Positions 36,375 through 47,985 are shown, counted from the stretch's first letter. The stretch is DNA of 64,000 nt from Tetrastigma voinierianum (GCA_016808115.1 JAEQBH010000734.1:992001-1056000), one strand, 5' to 3'. Program-made: numbers and translations. Notes: generated by a model not told the origin, from the sequence alone.

Positions 36375-36777
36375 CCGCGAAAGTCATGCTATTACTGCCC
36401 TAGAACTGTGTATTTATATGCTCTCCCATCGTTAGGCCTCACTTCACACTGTATCAGGATCCCCAAAATTCTAGCCCTCCAATTTGTCTCTCCGTCAGGA
36501 TGTAACCTCAAGTCTTTGTCGCTTCCTCCATCGTAGCTTCTCGTTTTTCTATCGCAACCTTTTCTCTATGTTTTGTTCTGATTCAGGTCACATACTTGTT
36601 GATGCTCAGAACAAAAATTTCTTTCAGTAGTCTTCTTATTGTCGCGATAGAAATGCCTTGTGTCGTGATACCAAACCTGTTTCACCCAGCTTCTCATGTC
36701 CTTGTCCTATTGGAGTATGTTGCGACATAATTTTCCTTGTCGCGAAAAATAATTGTTTTTTAGCCTTTCAACTTTTA
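36375..36777 (-). repeat. LTR of element B, segment 2
   Basis: Between insertions C and F. It contains a minus-strand TATA box (36411-36420, reverse strand CATATAAATA) and the beginning of the GTCGCGAC array (TTGTCGCGATAG, GTGTCGTGATAC, TTGCGACATAA, TTGTCGCGAAA). Confidence 0.6.
36411..36420 (-). promoter_or_regulatory. TATA box, LTR of B
   Basis: The reverse strand reads GCATATAAATACAC. It lies downstream, in transcription order, of the palindrome array at 36590-43475 once element F is removed. Confidence 0.55.
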
Positions 36778-37878
36778 GGATTAAAGGCCAAAAGTGCCTC
36801 TTTTAACCTCCTGCATTGCAGTTTTGAGCACTTTTGTGTACTAATCAGCGTAATTAACCCAATTTGCACATTGCTGTCCCTACTATTCTTACTAATGCCA
36901 TTTTGTGGCTAATTTTGTAGTTTTGCAAGCTATTTATGCCAAAATTGTTTATTATCCAAGCACGTAAGAATTGCTGAATCAAAGATTTGCATCAGCAAAC
37001 TAATGAAAGAAGAGCGTAAAATGCATGGAAATTGAGCCATAGAAATTTAGAGCAGGTCATAAATTTCGTAACTGTGAATTTTCGCAGTTGTGAAATTTCT
37101 CCGTGCCAACCAAGTAACCCCTCACAAAGCACTATTCACCTTTCCTACTTTTGACGCTTTCACCTTTTGCTACATTTTTGCTTCTCTCCCAAAGTGTCCC
37201 TTGTACAGCTTGCTTTTCGCTTTTGGTATTTTGTAAAGGGATTTGGCCAAAGCCTCGCATACAAGCACCTGTACGCACATCTCCCTCATTAATAAAAGTT
37301 TCATTTTAACGAGAAGCTTTCACCGCTCCCGTCTCTTTTCCTTTTCTCTCATTTTCTCTCCTTTTCTCTCATTTTCTAGGTTGTCAAACACCCTCCAAGG
37401 ATGTCAACTTAGAGGATGAGCGGCTAAAACCCCTTCCTCCTTCAAGTGGAAGAATGTTGGGTACAGGATCTTGAGGCTACTGGAGGGTTTCATGTTAGCT
37501 AAATGAAGATCCGGTTCGGGAGATGACTATAGGTCATCCTCCCCAACGAAAAGGACCCCTGAAACCACAACAGTTCTAGGAATCCAACAACCCCAATGAC
37601 CTAACACTTCAAGTCGTCATTTTTACATTTTTATTTATTTTATTTTATGTTTGCAAACCTTACCAACCTCAATCGCTTTTAAGGAAATGCTTAAATCCAA
37701 AGTGAAATTCACCATTTTGAATCACTGGAAATCATTCTGTAAGAAGAAAACCCATCCCTAAATTTGACCCTAGAAAGTCATATACCAAGCAGCAGGGCCA
37801 GGCTACGCAGCAGCTGAGGGAGGTTATAAATTTTGCTGGCTCGAGCCGCCTAGCTACAGCACGCTTACGTGCGAATCA
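36778..37878 (+). repeat. 5' LTR of element F
   Basis: About 1.1 kb, starting GGATTAAAGGCCAAAAGTGC (TG of the LTR start mutated) and ending TGCGAATCA. TTTCGTAA..TTTTCGCAG palindromic words lie at 37058-37105. The TATA region is eroded (GCCTCGCATACAAGC). Confidence 0.75.
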
Positions 37879-37880
37879 AA

Positions 37881-37898
37881 TGGCATCGTTGCCGAGGA
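37881..37898 (+). other. Primer-binding site (tRNA-Asp), element F
   Basis: TGGCATCGTTGCCGAGGA, one CpG transition and one further change from the tRNA-Asp complement. Confidence 0.8.
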
Positions 37899-38099
37899 TG
37901 GTGCCTAAGTGCAATTGATGTGCTATTGAACACTTGTGATCCTCATCACAAGTCCTGGTGAATTTCTTTTATAATTTTTTTTCTTGTATATATTTTACTG
38001 TTAGTCTTCTTAGTTTCAGTTCACAGTTTATTTTTTTTAGGTAACCCTAACCTTTGAAGTACGATCGCTTCTTAATGCAGCTGTGGTGCGTTTACCCTG

Positions 38100-39110
38100 T
38101 CCTTCTTTCTATGTTTATGAGGAACAAAGGTAAGGAATTCATGCATGTTGATCAAAGTCAGTGTTCTACAAGAGCCCAATGCTGAATTGAATATTAGTTT
38201 GAACCGAATGGAACACCTAGATATGAATGACAGTCAATAATATAAATCTGAGAGAAATCCAAAACACATATAGGTCCATGAGGGACTATAGGAACCTCTC
38301 CACGGATGAGTGTGCTTTCTCATGCAGGCGCCCAACACCGCACCATATGGAGATGCTTACAACCCAAGTTGGAGGGACCACCTAAATCTCTAGGGGGGAC
38401 CAGAACCTTTGCAATATGAACCTCCTACACATTCACAGTATACTTCTTCACCTCAGCCTCAACCACCACAACCAACCTCTCCAATTGAGCAAGCCATTCT
38501 GAACCTTACCAAGCTAGTGGGTGACTTTGTGGAAGAGCAGAAGACATTCAATGCCCAATTAAGTTAAAGAATTCATACTGTGGAGAACTCTCTGAACCAA
38601 AAATTATATGGGCTTCAAAGTGAAATGGATCGGAAATTTGACAACCTGCAGTACTCCATTTCAAGGCTCACCAATCAGCAGCATGTTCACCAAGAGGAAG
38701 TGTATCTAGAAGAAGAGTACCCGATTGGACAAATTACAGCGAGGAGCAAAGGTAAATAGCAAATTAAGCAATCTCCCCATTGATGACTCATGAGGCGTGG
38801 GAAAGTAGCAGAAGGTAGAGAGCCCCAGTGCTTATCCAACCAACCCCATAAGTTTGGATCCTGGGCAATAACGTCTCACCCAAAAACAAATTTCACCGGC
38901 TAGTCCACATCCCGCTCTTACACTCCACACCAGCATTCAACACCTGAAACACCTACTGCAAAGGTCATCCCATCTCCACTGCCTATGCTGCAAAACTTTA
39001 GGAAGTTAGTGGCCTCTGATCAAACCTTCGTCACTACATCACAAACATTAAGTGCAAACCGCCATATTGCATGGTACAATCTGGATGGTTCGTGTCATTC
39101 AAATTTGGAG
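38100..39110 (+). pseudogene. gag remnant of element F
   Basis: Several frames carry pieces homologous to the Gag of A and I: a segment with MDRKFDNLQYSISRLTNQQ-type residues at about 38620-38700 and an EEEYP-like acidic stretch after it. The order matches element E (25600-26550). Stops and frameshifts throughout; the capsid core is absent. Confidence 0.55.
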
Positions 39111-39489
39111 CACTTGAACCTCAATCGTTTGTATAAACAATTTCCTACTTTTTGTTTTGATTTTTCTTGCTTTTATTTTATTTTATTTTATTTCAAAATT
39201 TTTGATTCTTTAATTTTTTCTTTTAGATTTTCTAAGTTTCAGCTAATCTTTACTCTAAATTTTTACTTTTCAATTTTCTATATTTTTTCTTAATTTTTTC
39301 TCGTGTTTATTTTGCATTTTCGTCAAATTTTGTAGTAGGGAAGATCTAGAAGCTCATCCAGTACCTTGCAACTGCGAAATTTTCGTAGTTGCTTAAAAAT
39401 CGCACCCTACGAAATTTCGCAATTTGAGAAATTTCGCAGCCGGACTGTTCCAGGCACTGTTAATGTTTTTTTTGTCTTTTATTATTATA

Positions 39490-39521
<32 letters not shown>

Positions 39522-41240
39522 TATAAATTGTCTTTGAAAATATTTTTAAAAAATTAAAATAAATAATAAATAAATAAAATATAAAATAAAGGGTTTTTTG
39601 CACTAACATAATTTTCAACTTCCATTTTAAGCCCCGCTTTGTTTTAAATCCATAACTTTTCTTACTCAACTCCGCTTTAGGTGTTCTGCAATCGTTGAAA
39701 TATTAGGAGAGTTTAGAATATAAAGATAACCAAAAGAACACTTTGAAATTTTTATAAAGGCGAAATTTTCTTAAAATGTTCCAACTAGTCACTTTTTTCT
39801 TTTCTTTCTCCTAACTTGTTCATTTGAATCCCAAATGACAATAAGGTGTCGATGGGAGTTTATAAGAATCCTATCCAAATATGGGTACATTTCATCAAAG
39901 AGGGAAGCACACTTCCCTTTCCTCTAGTTCCTTCCAATCCAAGCCCCATTGCGACAATGTAACATTTGGTCAGGGGAGAGTTAGCTAAGGAAGTAAGAGA
40001 TTTATTTCAGGTTTTGTTTCCATTTTGAGCAAGCCTATTTTGTTAAATTTAATGACTTTCTATATTTAGTTTCTTGTATAGTTGTTTATCTTACTTGTGA
40101 AGTCGTTTAGTTTGTTTTGAAAAAGTTGAAAATATAGTCATTTTTTTATATAATACACACTTTACAACTTTCTCTTGTAGTTTTAAAAAATTACACCCAT
40201 TTTGTTTGTGTTTCATTTTCTGAACACAATTTCTTGAAAAAATTGAAACTTTGTCCAATTTTGTTGATGTTAGATTGATTTCATGCTTAATTAAGTGGAT
40301 GATTAGTTGAATTCTTGTCGTCGACCTTTCTTCCTCCCCTTTTAGCTAACCACGTGACCGTGCATTACTCGTATTTCCCTTCTAAAAGTTGAAAAACTGC
40401 CTAACCTCCTAAACTTTGCAAAACCTACCCTAGTTTCGTTGACTACCTTTAATAGGTTAAGGAACCCCGTGAAAAGAAGGTCAATGTGTCTTCCAAAATA
40501 AAAAGAAGAGAAAAACAAAAAGAAAAAGAAAAAGAAAAAGAAGAAAATTGCAACGCTTTGCCTTTCAAAACTATAACTACCCGAGGGGTATATGGTGAAA
40601 GTCTTTAAAGCCCAAAGGTCTTCTAAGCCTATTGGGTTTGGAGTCACCGACTTTAGCGCTGTTAAGCATGGGTGGATGGGTAAGGCCTAGCAAGTTGTAG
40701 GTGCTTGAGCATGGAAATCATTCCTGTAGTCCCGGTGAAACTTGAAGAGTTGGCTGGCTCAAAGATCCTTGCGACTTGGTGCCCCGGTCTAATTGCTACT
40801 GGGAGTCACCTGCATCCTCATTACATGGATTTAGCGAGGTTTCCATTCCTCAAGACGCACCCCTACAACACAAAAAGAGTTATGGAATAAGAGTGGGTCT
40901 TGATCTATTTAGATTGGTTAGTGTCCTAGGTGGAGGCAAGAGCTCGTCGGGGAGAGTGCAATTTAGCGCTTTATCAGTTGAGAACCGATCAAACAAAACA
41001 CATAGGTTTCGTGGAAGTCTCTCGTTGATTCATCAAGAGGGAGGCTCTTTGATACCTCAATTATGTATGGCATTCATTCTCTCGAGATAGTTATTGGACA
41101 AGGGTTTCAGTGATTCTCATCGAGGGTTAGACATTACTCATTCACAACCTTTTGGAAATATCATTTTGTGAACATAATTTTGATTCCTCGCTTTTGATCA
41201 AGCCTTCCTTTCTTTCTTACTGCTAAGGGACTAGCAATGT
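39111..41240 (+). other. 3' non-coding region of element F
   Basis: Contains T-rich sequence, a GCGAAA/TTTCGC cluster (39368-39445), (TAT)n and (TA)n runs (39481-39525), an AAAAAG-type A-rich tract (40498-40550) and the block 40560-40860 conserved with E (GAGGGG.ATATGG.., GGAGTCACCGACTT, CATGGGTGGATGGG). No gene is supported. Confidence 0.6.
39481..39525 (+). repeat. (TAT)n-(TA)n compound microsatellite
   Basis: ATT/TAT units followed by about ten TA units, just after the palindrome words, at the place equivalent to the (TA)n in E. Confidence 0.95.
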
Positions 41241-41254
41241 AGGTCGGGGGAGTA

Positions 41255-42568
41255 TGATTGCTCAAAGTACTATTTCAACCCTCGTTATTATAGGTTTTCT
41301 TGAAAGCACTTTTGCAGGTACTAATCTCGTAATTAACCCAATTTGCAAATTAAGGTCCTTACTATTCTACCTGGATGGCATTCGTGGCTAATTTTGTAGT
41401 TTTTGTAAGCTATTTATGCCAAAATTGCCGTAGTCGGTCCAAGTACCGAATAATTTGAGTTAAACTCACTTTCTACAAGAAATTCGTGGTCACAAATTTC
41501 GTAAACTGCTTAATTTTCGCAGGTTGTGAAATTTCCTCATGTGCCACTGTTCACCTCTCACAACACTATTCACCTTTCCTACCTTTTGACGTTTTGACCT
41601 TTTTGTTACATTTTTTTGTTTCTTCCAAAATTGTCCCTTGTAATAGCTTTTGCTTTTGTTTTTTTTTTTGTTATTTTGTAAAGGGGCTTTGGATATAAAA
41701 GCCCCAGACAAGCACTGTAATAGGATCTCCCTCATTAATAAAAGTTTTTTTTTGGCGGGAAGCTTTCAGCGCTCCCGTATCTTTTCCTTTTCTCTCATTT
41801 TCTCTCATTTTCTAGGTAGCCAAACACCCTCCAAGGATGTCAACTTGGAGGATGAGCGGCTAAAACCCCTTCCTCCTTGAAGTGGAAGGTCTGGGTACAG
41901 GATCTTGAGGCTACTGGAGGGTTTCATGTTTCTCACGCAGGTACTCACTGGCAGCTTTGTGTTTCCTTTGAACTCTAGGTTTATATCCCTTAGATTCACC
42001 TTGAATGACCGTGAGCCTGTAATCTTTTTAAGGTTCAAAGGATGCTTATCGCTAGATCCACTCGAGATTCATTATTACCCTATTAATCATTGTAAGGCTT
42101 AGTCATGAGGAATTGTTCTTTCACCGTCTGAGACCACTCGATGCTCATGGATTACCAATTTTCAAAGGATATTAATAAGTGGTTAGGTTTTATAGTCTAA
42201 TGAAGAGGCTGCCTGAAATGACTATAGGTCATCCTCTCCAACGCGAGGAAAGGACCTTGAAAACCCTTAGTTGCCCTATAAATCCGACCCCAGTGACCTA
42301 ACACTTCAAGGAGTTCTATTTTACATTTTATTTTATTTAAATTTCAGTTCTCCAAACAATACCCCTCATTGTTTTTATCATCACCTGAAAATCCAAACCA
42401 AATTCACAATTTCGTCTTCACCAGAAATCATTCAGCAAGAAAACCCATCCCCAGTTCTACCTCAGAGCCGCTATATCGGCAAAGAGGCTAGATTACAGTA
42501 GTAGGAGGTATATGTTTACAAATTTTTTTGGTTCGGAGCTGCCTAGCTATACGTTTACATGTGAATCA
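41255..42568 (+). repeat. 3' LTR of element F
   Basis: Starts TGATTGCTCAAAGTAC, ends ACATGTGAATCA. It is about 200 bp longer than the 5' LTR, which lacks the segment around 41920-42180. A TATA box (GGATATAAAAGCCCC, 41691-41705) and palindromic words (41495-41535) are present. Confidence 0.75.
41693..41700 (+). promoter_or_regulatory. TATA box, 3' LTR of F
   Basis: ATATAAAA in GGATATAAAAGCCCC. It is the best-preserved box of this element. Confidence 0.6.
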
Positions 42569-43651
42569 CTTTGTCGCGACAGAGTTGCCTCTATCACGAC
42601 AAGATTTCCTTAAGTCATTAGCAATTTTCTGTCGAGACAAGAAACTCTTTGGTCGCGACAGACTTTTCTTCTTAGGTTCTTGTCACTTGTTGAGCTATTT
42701 GTCATGACATAGAATTATATGTTGCGACACAATTGCCTTAGCTTTACTCTCAAGTTCTTTCACTTCACGCGTAATTTACTTTTCTATTGTGGATGTAATT
42801 TTATAATTCCTTATCTCTTTATCACGTGGACGTAAAAACTTCTTTGTCACGACACAAGTTTTGGTTGTAACTCTTGATTTTGTCGCAACAAGAATTTTTT
42901 TTTTGTTTCCATTCTTCTTGTGTTGCTCTTCAGCATCTTGTCGCGACTGGGAATTCACCTCCTTCATGTTTTTATTCAGAAGGATAGAAATAATCCCCAC
43001 GAGAACAAAGATCAGGTTGTCCTGGTTGTGAATTCTGACTGTTATGTTGCGACATGATTTCCTTGAGTTGGATTGATGATGGAAACTCTGTCACAACATA
43101 AAAATACTTATCTTAACTGACTTATTTTGCCTTTCTTATATTTTTTGTTACGACATAATTGTCTCTTATTGCGACAGGGTTCATCCATTAGTCTTCAGCT
43201 TTTATGTCGCAACATAGAAAAATAATGTCGCGATACAATTCCTTCATCATTGACCTTAATTATGTTGCGACAGATTTCAGGGTTGTCACGACAGCTTCTT
43301 TCAAAATCTTTTTAAAGTTTTGTCGCGACATAAAACTTTACGTTCGTGACCTAGAAAGCTCTTTTCAGCCTTGAGTTCTTACCAATCTTTGCTGCGACAT
43401 AGATTTACTAGATGTGACATAGTCTCCTGGGCCTCGTTTGACTTTGTGTCAGCGACATATAAATGTCAGGTCGCGATAGAAATCAATGCTTTATCCACTT
43501 TTTGCTTTTCCGGGAAACTCTCCTTTTTCAATAATTGCCTGCAAAACACAAAGTTGATGAATATTCCACATTTTAGCATAAAAATAGATCTTAAACTGTT
43601 AAAAACATGCTAGAAAAATGGATTAAAAATAGATGAGTTTTAATACGATCA
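42569..43651 (-). repeat. LTR of element B, segment 1 (U3 side) with palindrome array
   Basis: High end TACGATCA (complement TGATCGTA). At 42570-43475 about twenty-five copies of TGTCGCGACA or its transition variants (TGTCATGACA, TGTTGCGACA, TGTCACGACA, TGTCGCAACA) occur every 20-50 bp in otherwise AT-rich sequence. In element orientation this is the U3, upstream of the TATA at 36411. Confidence 0.8.
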
Positions 43652-43874
43652 AATTTCTTTGCTCCGTTCGAATTGCTACAATTTCTCACGCTTGAGCCGA
43701 ATCCCTATCTTCAAGATATATGGGCCTTTGAAACAACAAAACTTACATGATAATTATCAGGTCTTGCTAGGTCCTTAACATGCCAACTGGGTTAATTAGG
43801 TTGATTACAACATAAAAAGTGCTTTAAACCTAGAGTGTTGAAGGTATGAAATAGCACTTTTTGGGTAGTAATCA
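43652..43874 (-). repeat. LTR fragment of the A/E/I type
   Basis: High end TTTTTGGGTAGTAATCA is the complement of TGATTACTACCCAAAAAGTG, the LTR start of E (TGATTAGTGCCCAAAAAGTG). GGGTTAATTA.. further down also matches. Only about 220 bp of the LTR start remain. Confidence 0.65.
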
Positions 43875-44165
43875 AAAATTAATCTGAATGATTGGAAGAA
43901 ATTTTAAGTTGTGATGTCAAGGACAAAGAAGCTGAAATTTTGGGGTCTAAAAGACTGAAATAGAGATCAATGTTAACCGGGCTTGTAATTCTATTTTGAA
44001 TGAACATTACAGTTTAGGAAATGACTAAACTAACACATTGGTCATAAGTACCTTGAAAATTAATTATGTTTGGGTTAGGAATACTTTATTGGACTTATTA
44101 TCGGTCAATCACAAAAGGTTCTAGAACTTGTTGTATTATTAATCAAGGCGAAGTCCTAGGCATTA
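43875..44165 (+). other. Fragment of a C-type internal region, plus orientation
   Basis: GGTTCTAGAACTTGTT.TATTAT (about 44119-44141) followed by AAGTCCTAGGCA matches element C at 18296-18340 in the same orientation. It ends near 44165, where the orientation switches. Confidence 0.5.
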
Positions 44166-44306
44166 CAACCAGTAGGAGTTTCCTTGATCTCCACTATGGT
44201 TGTCAGATTTGGGTGCTCTTTCAGTTTGCTAATCAACGAGGCTGGGGAGAGCCACAATCTTATTCTCAAGGGCAGATAGGCGCTCATCTACTGATAAACA
44301 GTTCAT
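44166..44306 (-). pseudogene. N-terminal fragment of a G-type small ORF
   Basis: Start ATG at 44304-44306 (minus). The first residues, MNCLSVDERLSALENKI, align with MNNLSIDECICALKKKI of element G (57616). Only about 45 codons remain before the rearrangement point. This means G-type internal sequence lies on both sides of the LTR 44481-55053. Confidence 0.6.
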
Positions 44307-44480
44307 CGTTACACAACACCTTCTTCACAAATAAAAAATTTAAAAGAAAAACATAAAAAGAAAAGTAAACAAAATTAAAATAAAACAAAAATTAAAATAC
44401 AATGTTCAAATTAGCGCTCTCTCTGGTTGGAATATCGACTATAAACTCTGTTACTTTAACCCTCAATCTACAATAAATAC
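44307..44480 (-). other. Leader sequence of the G-type fragment
   Basis: Matches 57617-57789 (CACAACACCTTCTTCACAAAT.., AACAAAATTAAAATACAATGTTC). The PBS is eroded. Confidence 0.5.
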
Positions 44481-45978
44481 TGATCGAATTCCACCCCGTA
44501 TGTATCGAATCTTTTTTTTTTTTTTTTTTATCTTGAAATACCTAACAATAGTGTCGCCTATACCCCGGTTGTCATGGGTGGGAATGAAATTTCTCCTGCT
44601 GGTTTTTCTCTCTTTAAAACATGATAAAATGCACATTGGTCTAAATAAATCCCTACAAGTGCACAGCTCATATAAGTCATAAAGTGGACCTTAAGTCTAG
44701 ATATCGTATCCACAAGGATCGATAAGAGAATCTATAGATCAACTACCCTTACTACTCAAGGTCCTCAATATTTGAACTTCTAAGTTTCTAAGGATGGAAA
44801 ACTGAAATAACAAAATCTAAAATAACATAAGAAAAACTATAAGAATATACTGAAATAATAGGCTTGCTGAAATGTAATCCAAAAACTAGGAATGGGATTA
44901 GTGTTCTGATCATAAATTTGTAGTAAATTCTTAAAAAAATGTGTTTTTGTTGCTGGTTCACTCAACTGTTTTCAAGAGTAAGGTAGTATCACCTTGGATT
45001 CCTCCAGACACTACACATTTCACTCTCCAGTTTTCCACATTCCTATCTCTAGATAATGGGTTTGAAGAGCTACTTGTAATACATGACCCTCTTTAAGATC
45101 TTGTTGTTCTTTCTTTCAATTACATCTCAACCATTTTTTAGAACTGAAGTCTGCTTGCCACCATAGACAGGATAACACAAGCCTCCGTCAAAGTAATCGG
45201 TACCACAATCTGCAAGTTTGGCAGAATTCTCCCTGTCTTAAATTAGAATCTTACCTAACACAGGATCGAGATTGTTCTGCCAAATTGAGACGACACCTCT
45301 AAGCATTAAACTGATAACTCAGTAGGTGGTCCACGTGCCCTGGGAACACACTTTTGCTATCACCCATAAGGGAACCTGAATGCAGAGGTTAGAACAATCA
45401 CTTAATGCTTCAACGGAGTGGCGACTTAGAGTATATTAGTTATAAATATATCAGTCCAGCATACCCTAAGTTACTACTTGTGTGCTCTCAAGAATCTCCA
45501 TATCTATGTCACTCAGAGGGCCTCCTAGAAATAAGAGCACAAATACAGCTCTATAATGGGTATAATGCCCTGATATCAAGAGTCGTTCACTACATGAACA
45601 ATACCGATTAAATCAATCTAGTTCTCAAAACTTAAAACAATCATTTAAATACCGAAAATCATAACAAAAACACCAAATCCCCTCCCGATAGCATCTTAGC
45701 CTTCCATATCAGGTTCACAGATGACAATGACTAGTTGATCAGACAAATTCATTGAAGTTGTAACCAAATTAAAGAAAAAAGGATTCCAAGAAATTTCAAA
45801 TAAAACCTTTAGTTCGACATAAATGGAACTAAATATCTATTGATCTCTCGCCTCAAATCCTTACAACCTGCATCCTTATTCCGCTTCTAAGAAAAAATAA
45901 AAATAAAAGAAATTAGAAGAAGAAATGAAAATAAAATAAAATACGAAAAATAAAAATCTAACTGCTAATGTAGCTACT
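44481..45978 (-). repeat. 3' LTR of G, low segment
   Basis: Low end TGATCGAATTCC. It aligns with 57790-59340 (for example GGATCGATAAGAGAATC.ATAGATCAAC at 44717 and 58088). A T-run is at about 44511-44529. It is interrupted by H at 45979. Confidence 0.75.
45974..45978 (+). other. Left target-site duplication of H
   Basis: CTACT, pairing with CTATT at 53880-53884. The uninterrupted paralogue near 59333-59345 reads GTAGCTATTTCTAATG. Confidence 0.75.
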
Positions 45979-46017
45979 TGTTGACCAATTTTTCTATAGA
46001 CCGCTACTAAAGACTAA

Positions 46018-46037
46018 CTAAAGTCCCTAGTAACAAA
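46018..46037 (-). other. Fossil primer-binding site in the 3' LTR of H
   Basis: The reverse strand reads TGGCTTTGTTACTAGGGACT, a decayed tRNA-Asp site aligned with 51694-51713 of the 5' LTR. It lies about 40-60 bp inside an LTR end fixed by the target duplication. Confidence 0.7.
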
Positions 46038-47489
46038 GCCAAAAACTTGTTGAGACCAAATGATGTATATATGAAAATATGTCCAAGGGAGGGAATGTGG
46101 TATATACTCAAAAACTTATTTGAAACAAAAGTACGTGTACTCAAAAACTAAAATGAAAAGTATTACCAACATTCAACCCCTTTCCGTAAGTGCACGGGTC
46201 ATACAAGTAATAAAGTGGACTCTAGGAACCTATATCGTAATCAATAGGATTGGAGGTTCTTCTAATTGAAATTTGATTACCATTACAAGGGTTTTCAATA
46301 TTTAGGCTAATAAATAGGATGTGGAATAAAAACTAATTTAATTGAAATAAAAACTGATTTAAAACTAATCCTAAAAATCTACCAAATAAAACAACTACTA
46401 TAATTCTAAAAGGTATGAAGAGAGACACTAGACGGAATAAATATTTAGGAAAACACTTGGCATTTTTGAAAGCTTAACATTTTGTGGAGTTGAATGTCGG
46501 ATTTGTTCAAGAGCAATGTAGTATAGCTGGATTTCTCCATACACTATACATCACCAATTAAAACACCATATTCCTTTTTGTGACAAATGGGTCTAAATAG
46601 CTACTTGTAGAATCCTCAATTTCTTAAGATTTGATTGTTTTTCTTTTTCAATACTTCACAACTATTTCGTAGGAATGAAGAATTCTTACCTCCATAGACA
46701 AGACAATGCAAGCCTTCTCCAATGTAATTGGTACCTCAGCCATCAAATCTAATGTGCTCCCTCTCCTGATTAGATCATGTCGTGACTCGGATCGAGGTTA
46801 TTCTATCAATTTGAGGTGAGACCTCTAAACATTAAACTGATACATCATATAATTAATCATCACACCATGAGTAAATTAGTAATCTATCAAACTAACATTT
46901 TAGAGTTCATTAGTTCAAAAATATTAGTCTAACATACCCCCAAGTTACTGCTCTTTACTCTCAAGAATCTCCATCTATGTGTCACTTAGAGGGCCTCCTA
47001 GAAATTAGAGCAAGATACAGCTCTTTTCTAGGTATAAGCTACTAATATTCCGAACAACTAATTATATGAACAAGCATAAATTATTTCAATCTACCTTGAA
47101 ACCCATTAAATAATGAGAACTGGCAAATCTGAATGTTCAACAATTAATCCCCACCCCTAGAGGGTGTTTAATGTTCCATTACTGGATTCCAATCATCACC
47201 AATCAAACAAAAAGTAAGAAATGAAGAAAGAAATCAAGAGACAAGGAGTGAGAAAAAAATCCAAATTTTTGTAGGTTCAATCTTTGTCAACAGTACGAAA
47301 TCTGAATCTCGTTATACGAAGACCGAAATCTCTCTTCAATAGAAATAAAAAAAATATGCTCCAAAACTACTCTAAGAACTATTAAAATCAAAATCTACAA
47401 AGAAACTAATAAAATTGGTAGTTTAGGATAGAGAAACCCCATTGTATGTTCTCTCACCCTCCCCGTTGCCCAAAAAAACCTAAAAAAGA

Positions 47490-47500
47490 GTATTTATAGT
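47490..47500 (-). promoter_or_regulatory. TATA box, 3' LTR of H
   Basis: The reverse strand reads GAACTATAAATACTC, a canonical TATAAATA. The 5' LTR has the same (53133-53143). Confidence 0.65.
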
Positions 47501-47574
47501 TCTAGTGGTGAAATGGGCTTGAAAAAACTAAACAATGTAAATAATATTTTAAAAAAAGGCCAATCATTTTGTCT

Positions 47575-47985
47575 TAAGTTTTGTCGACAAAACTGCTTCA
47601 TTGCGATAGTGCTTTGTCAGCACTCGCCATTACAAAATTTGAGCTATCGCGATACAGTTTGCTGCTAACTTTGTCGTGACAAAATCTAGGTTTTTCGCAA
47701 CAGAGCTTGTTGCTAACTCTGTTAGACAAAATCTGGTTTTGCGTGACAGAGTTTGTTGACCCCACAGGACAAATATAGGTTTGTCAAAAATATGTAGAAA
47801 GCCTTGTCATTGGCTCTGTCGTGACAAAATCTGGTTTTGTCACAACAGAGTTTGCTGCTAACTTTGTCTCGACAAAATCTGGTTTTGTCGCGACCGAGTT
47901 TGTTACTAACTCTATTGCAAAAAAATCTTGGTTTTGTCGTAAGAAAGCCTTGTCACTGGCTTTGTCGTGACAAAATATAAGGGAC
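47575..47985 (-). repeat. ~48-bp tandem repeat built on GTCGCGACA, 3' LTR of H
   Basis: Units of the form TTGTCG(C/T)GACAAAATCTGG, then TTTTGTCGCAACAGAGTTTG, then TTGCTAACTC recur. Each unit holds two inverted GTCGCGAC copies. There are seven or eight units, several decayed. Confidence 0.85.

Larger units (their letters stand above)
36778..42568 (+). mobile_element. Element F: short non-autonomous element related to E
   Basis: 5' LTR (36778-37878), PBS (37881-37898), gag remnant (38100-39110), non-coding 3' region, polypurine tract (41241-41254) and 3' LTR (41255-42568). It is inserted inside the palindrome array of the LTR of B. CTTTT (36772-36776) and CTTTG (42569-42573) are a possible target duplication. 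There is no pol. Total length is about 5.8 kb, like E. Confidence 0.8.
7411..43651 (-). mobile_element. Element B: Athila-like element, host of two later insertions
   Basis: On the minus strand, a single LTR is split into 43651-42569, 36777-36375 and 9979-8559. It is followed by a leader and the start of gag (8335-7411), where element A cuts it off. Removing C (9980-36374) and F (36778-42568) leaves an LTR of about 2.9 kb, close to the ~2.7 kb 3' LTR of element G once H is removed. The palindrome array runs across both sides of F (36590-36760 and 42570-43475), which supports the joining. No distal LTR is visible in the window. Confidence 0.65.

Noticed and set aside
39366..39669. Tyr/Ile- and Asn-rich frames on both strands
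   Set aside because: They arise from the (TAT)n-(TA)n microsatellite in element F.
40342..40647. Minus-strand frame with a long Phe run
   Set aside because: The Phe run is the reverse of the A-rich AAAAAG tract. No homology with element E in frame.
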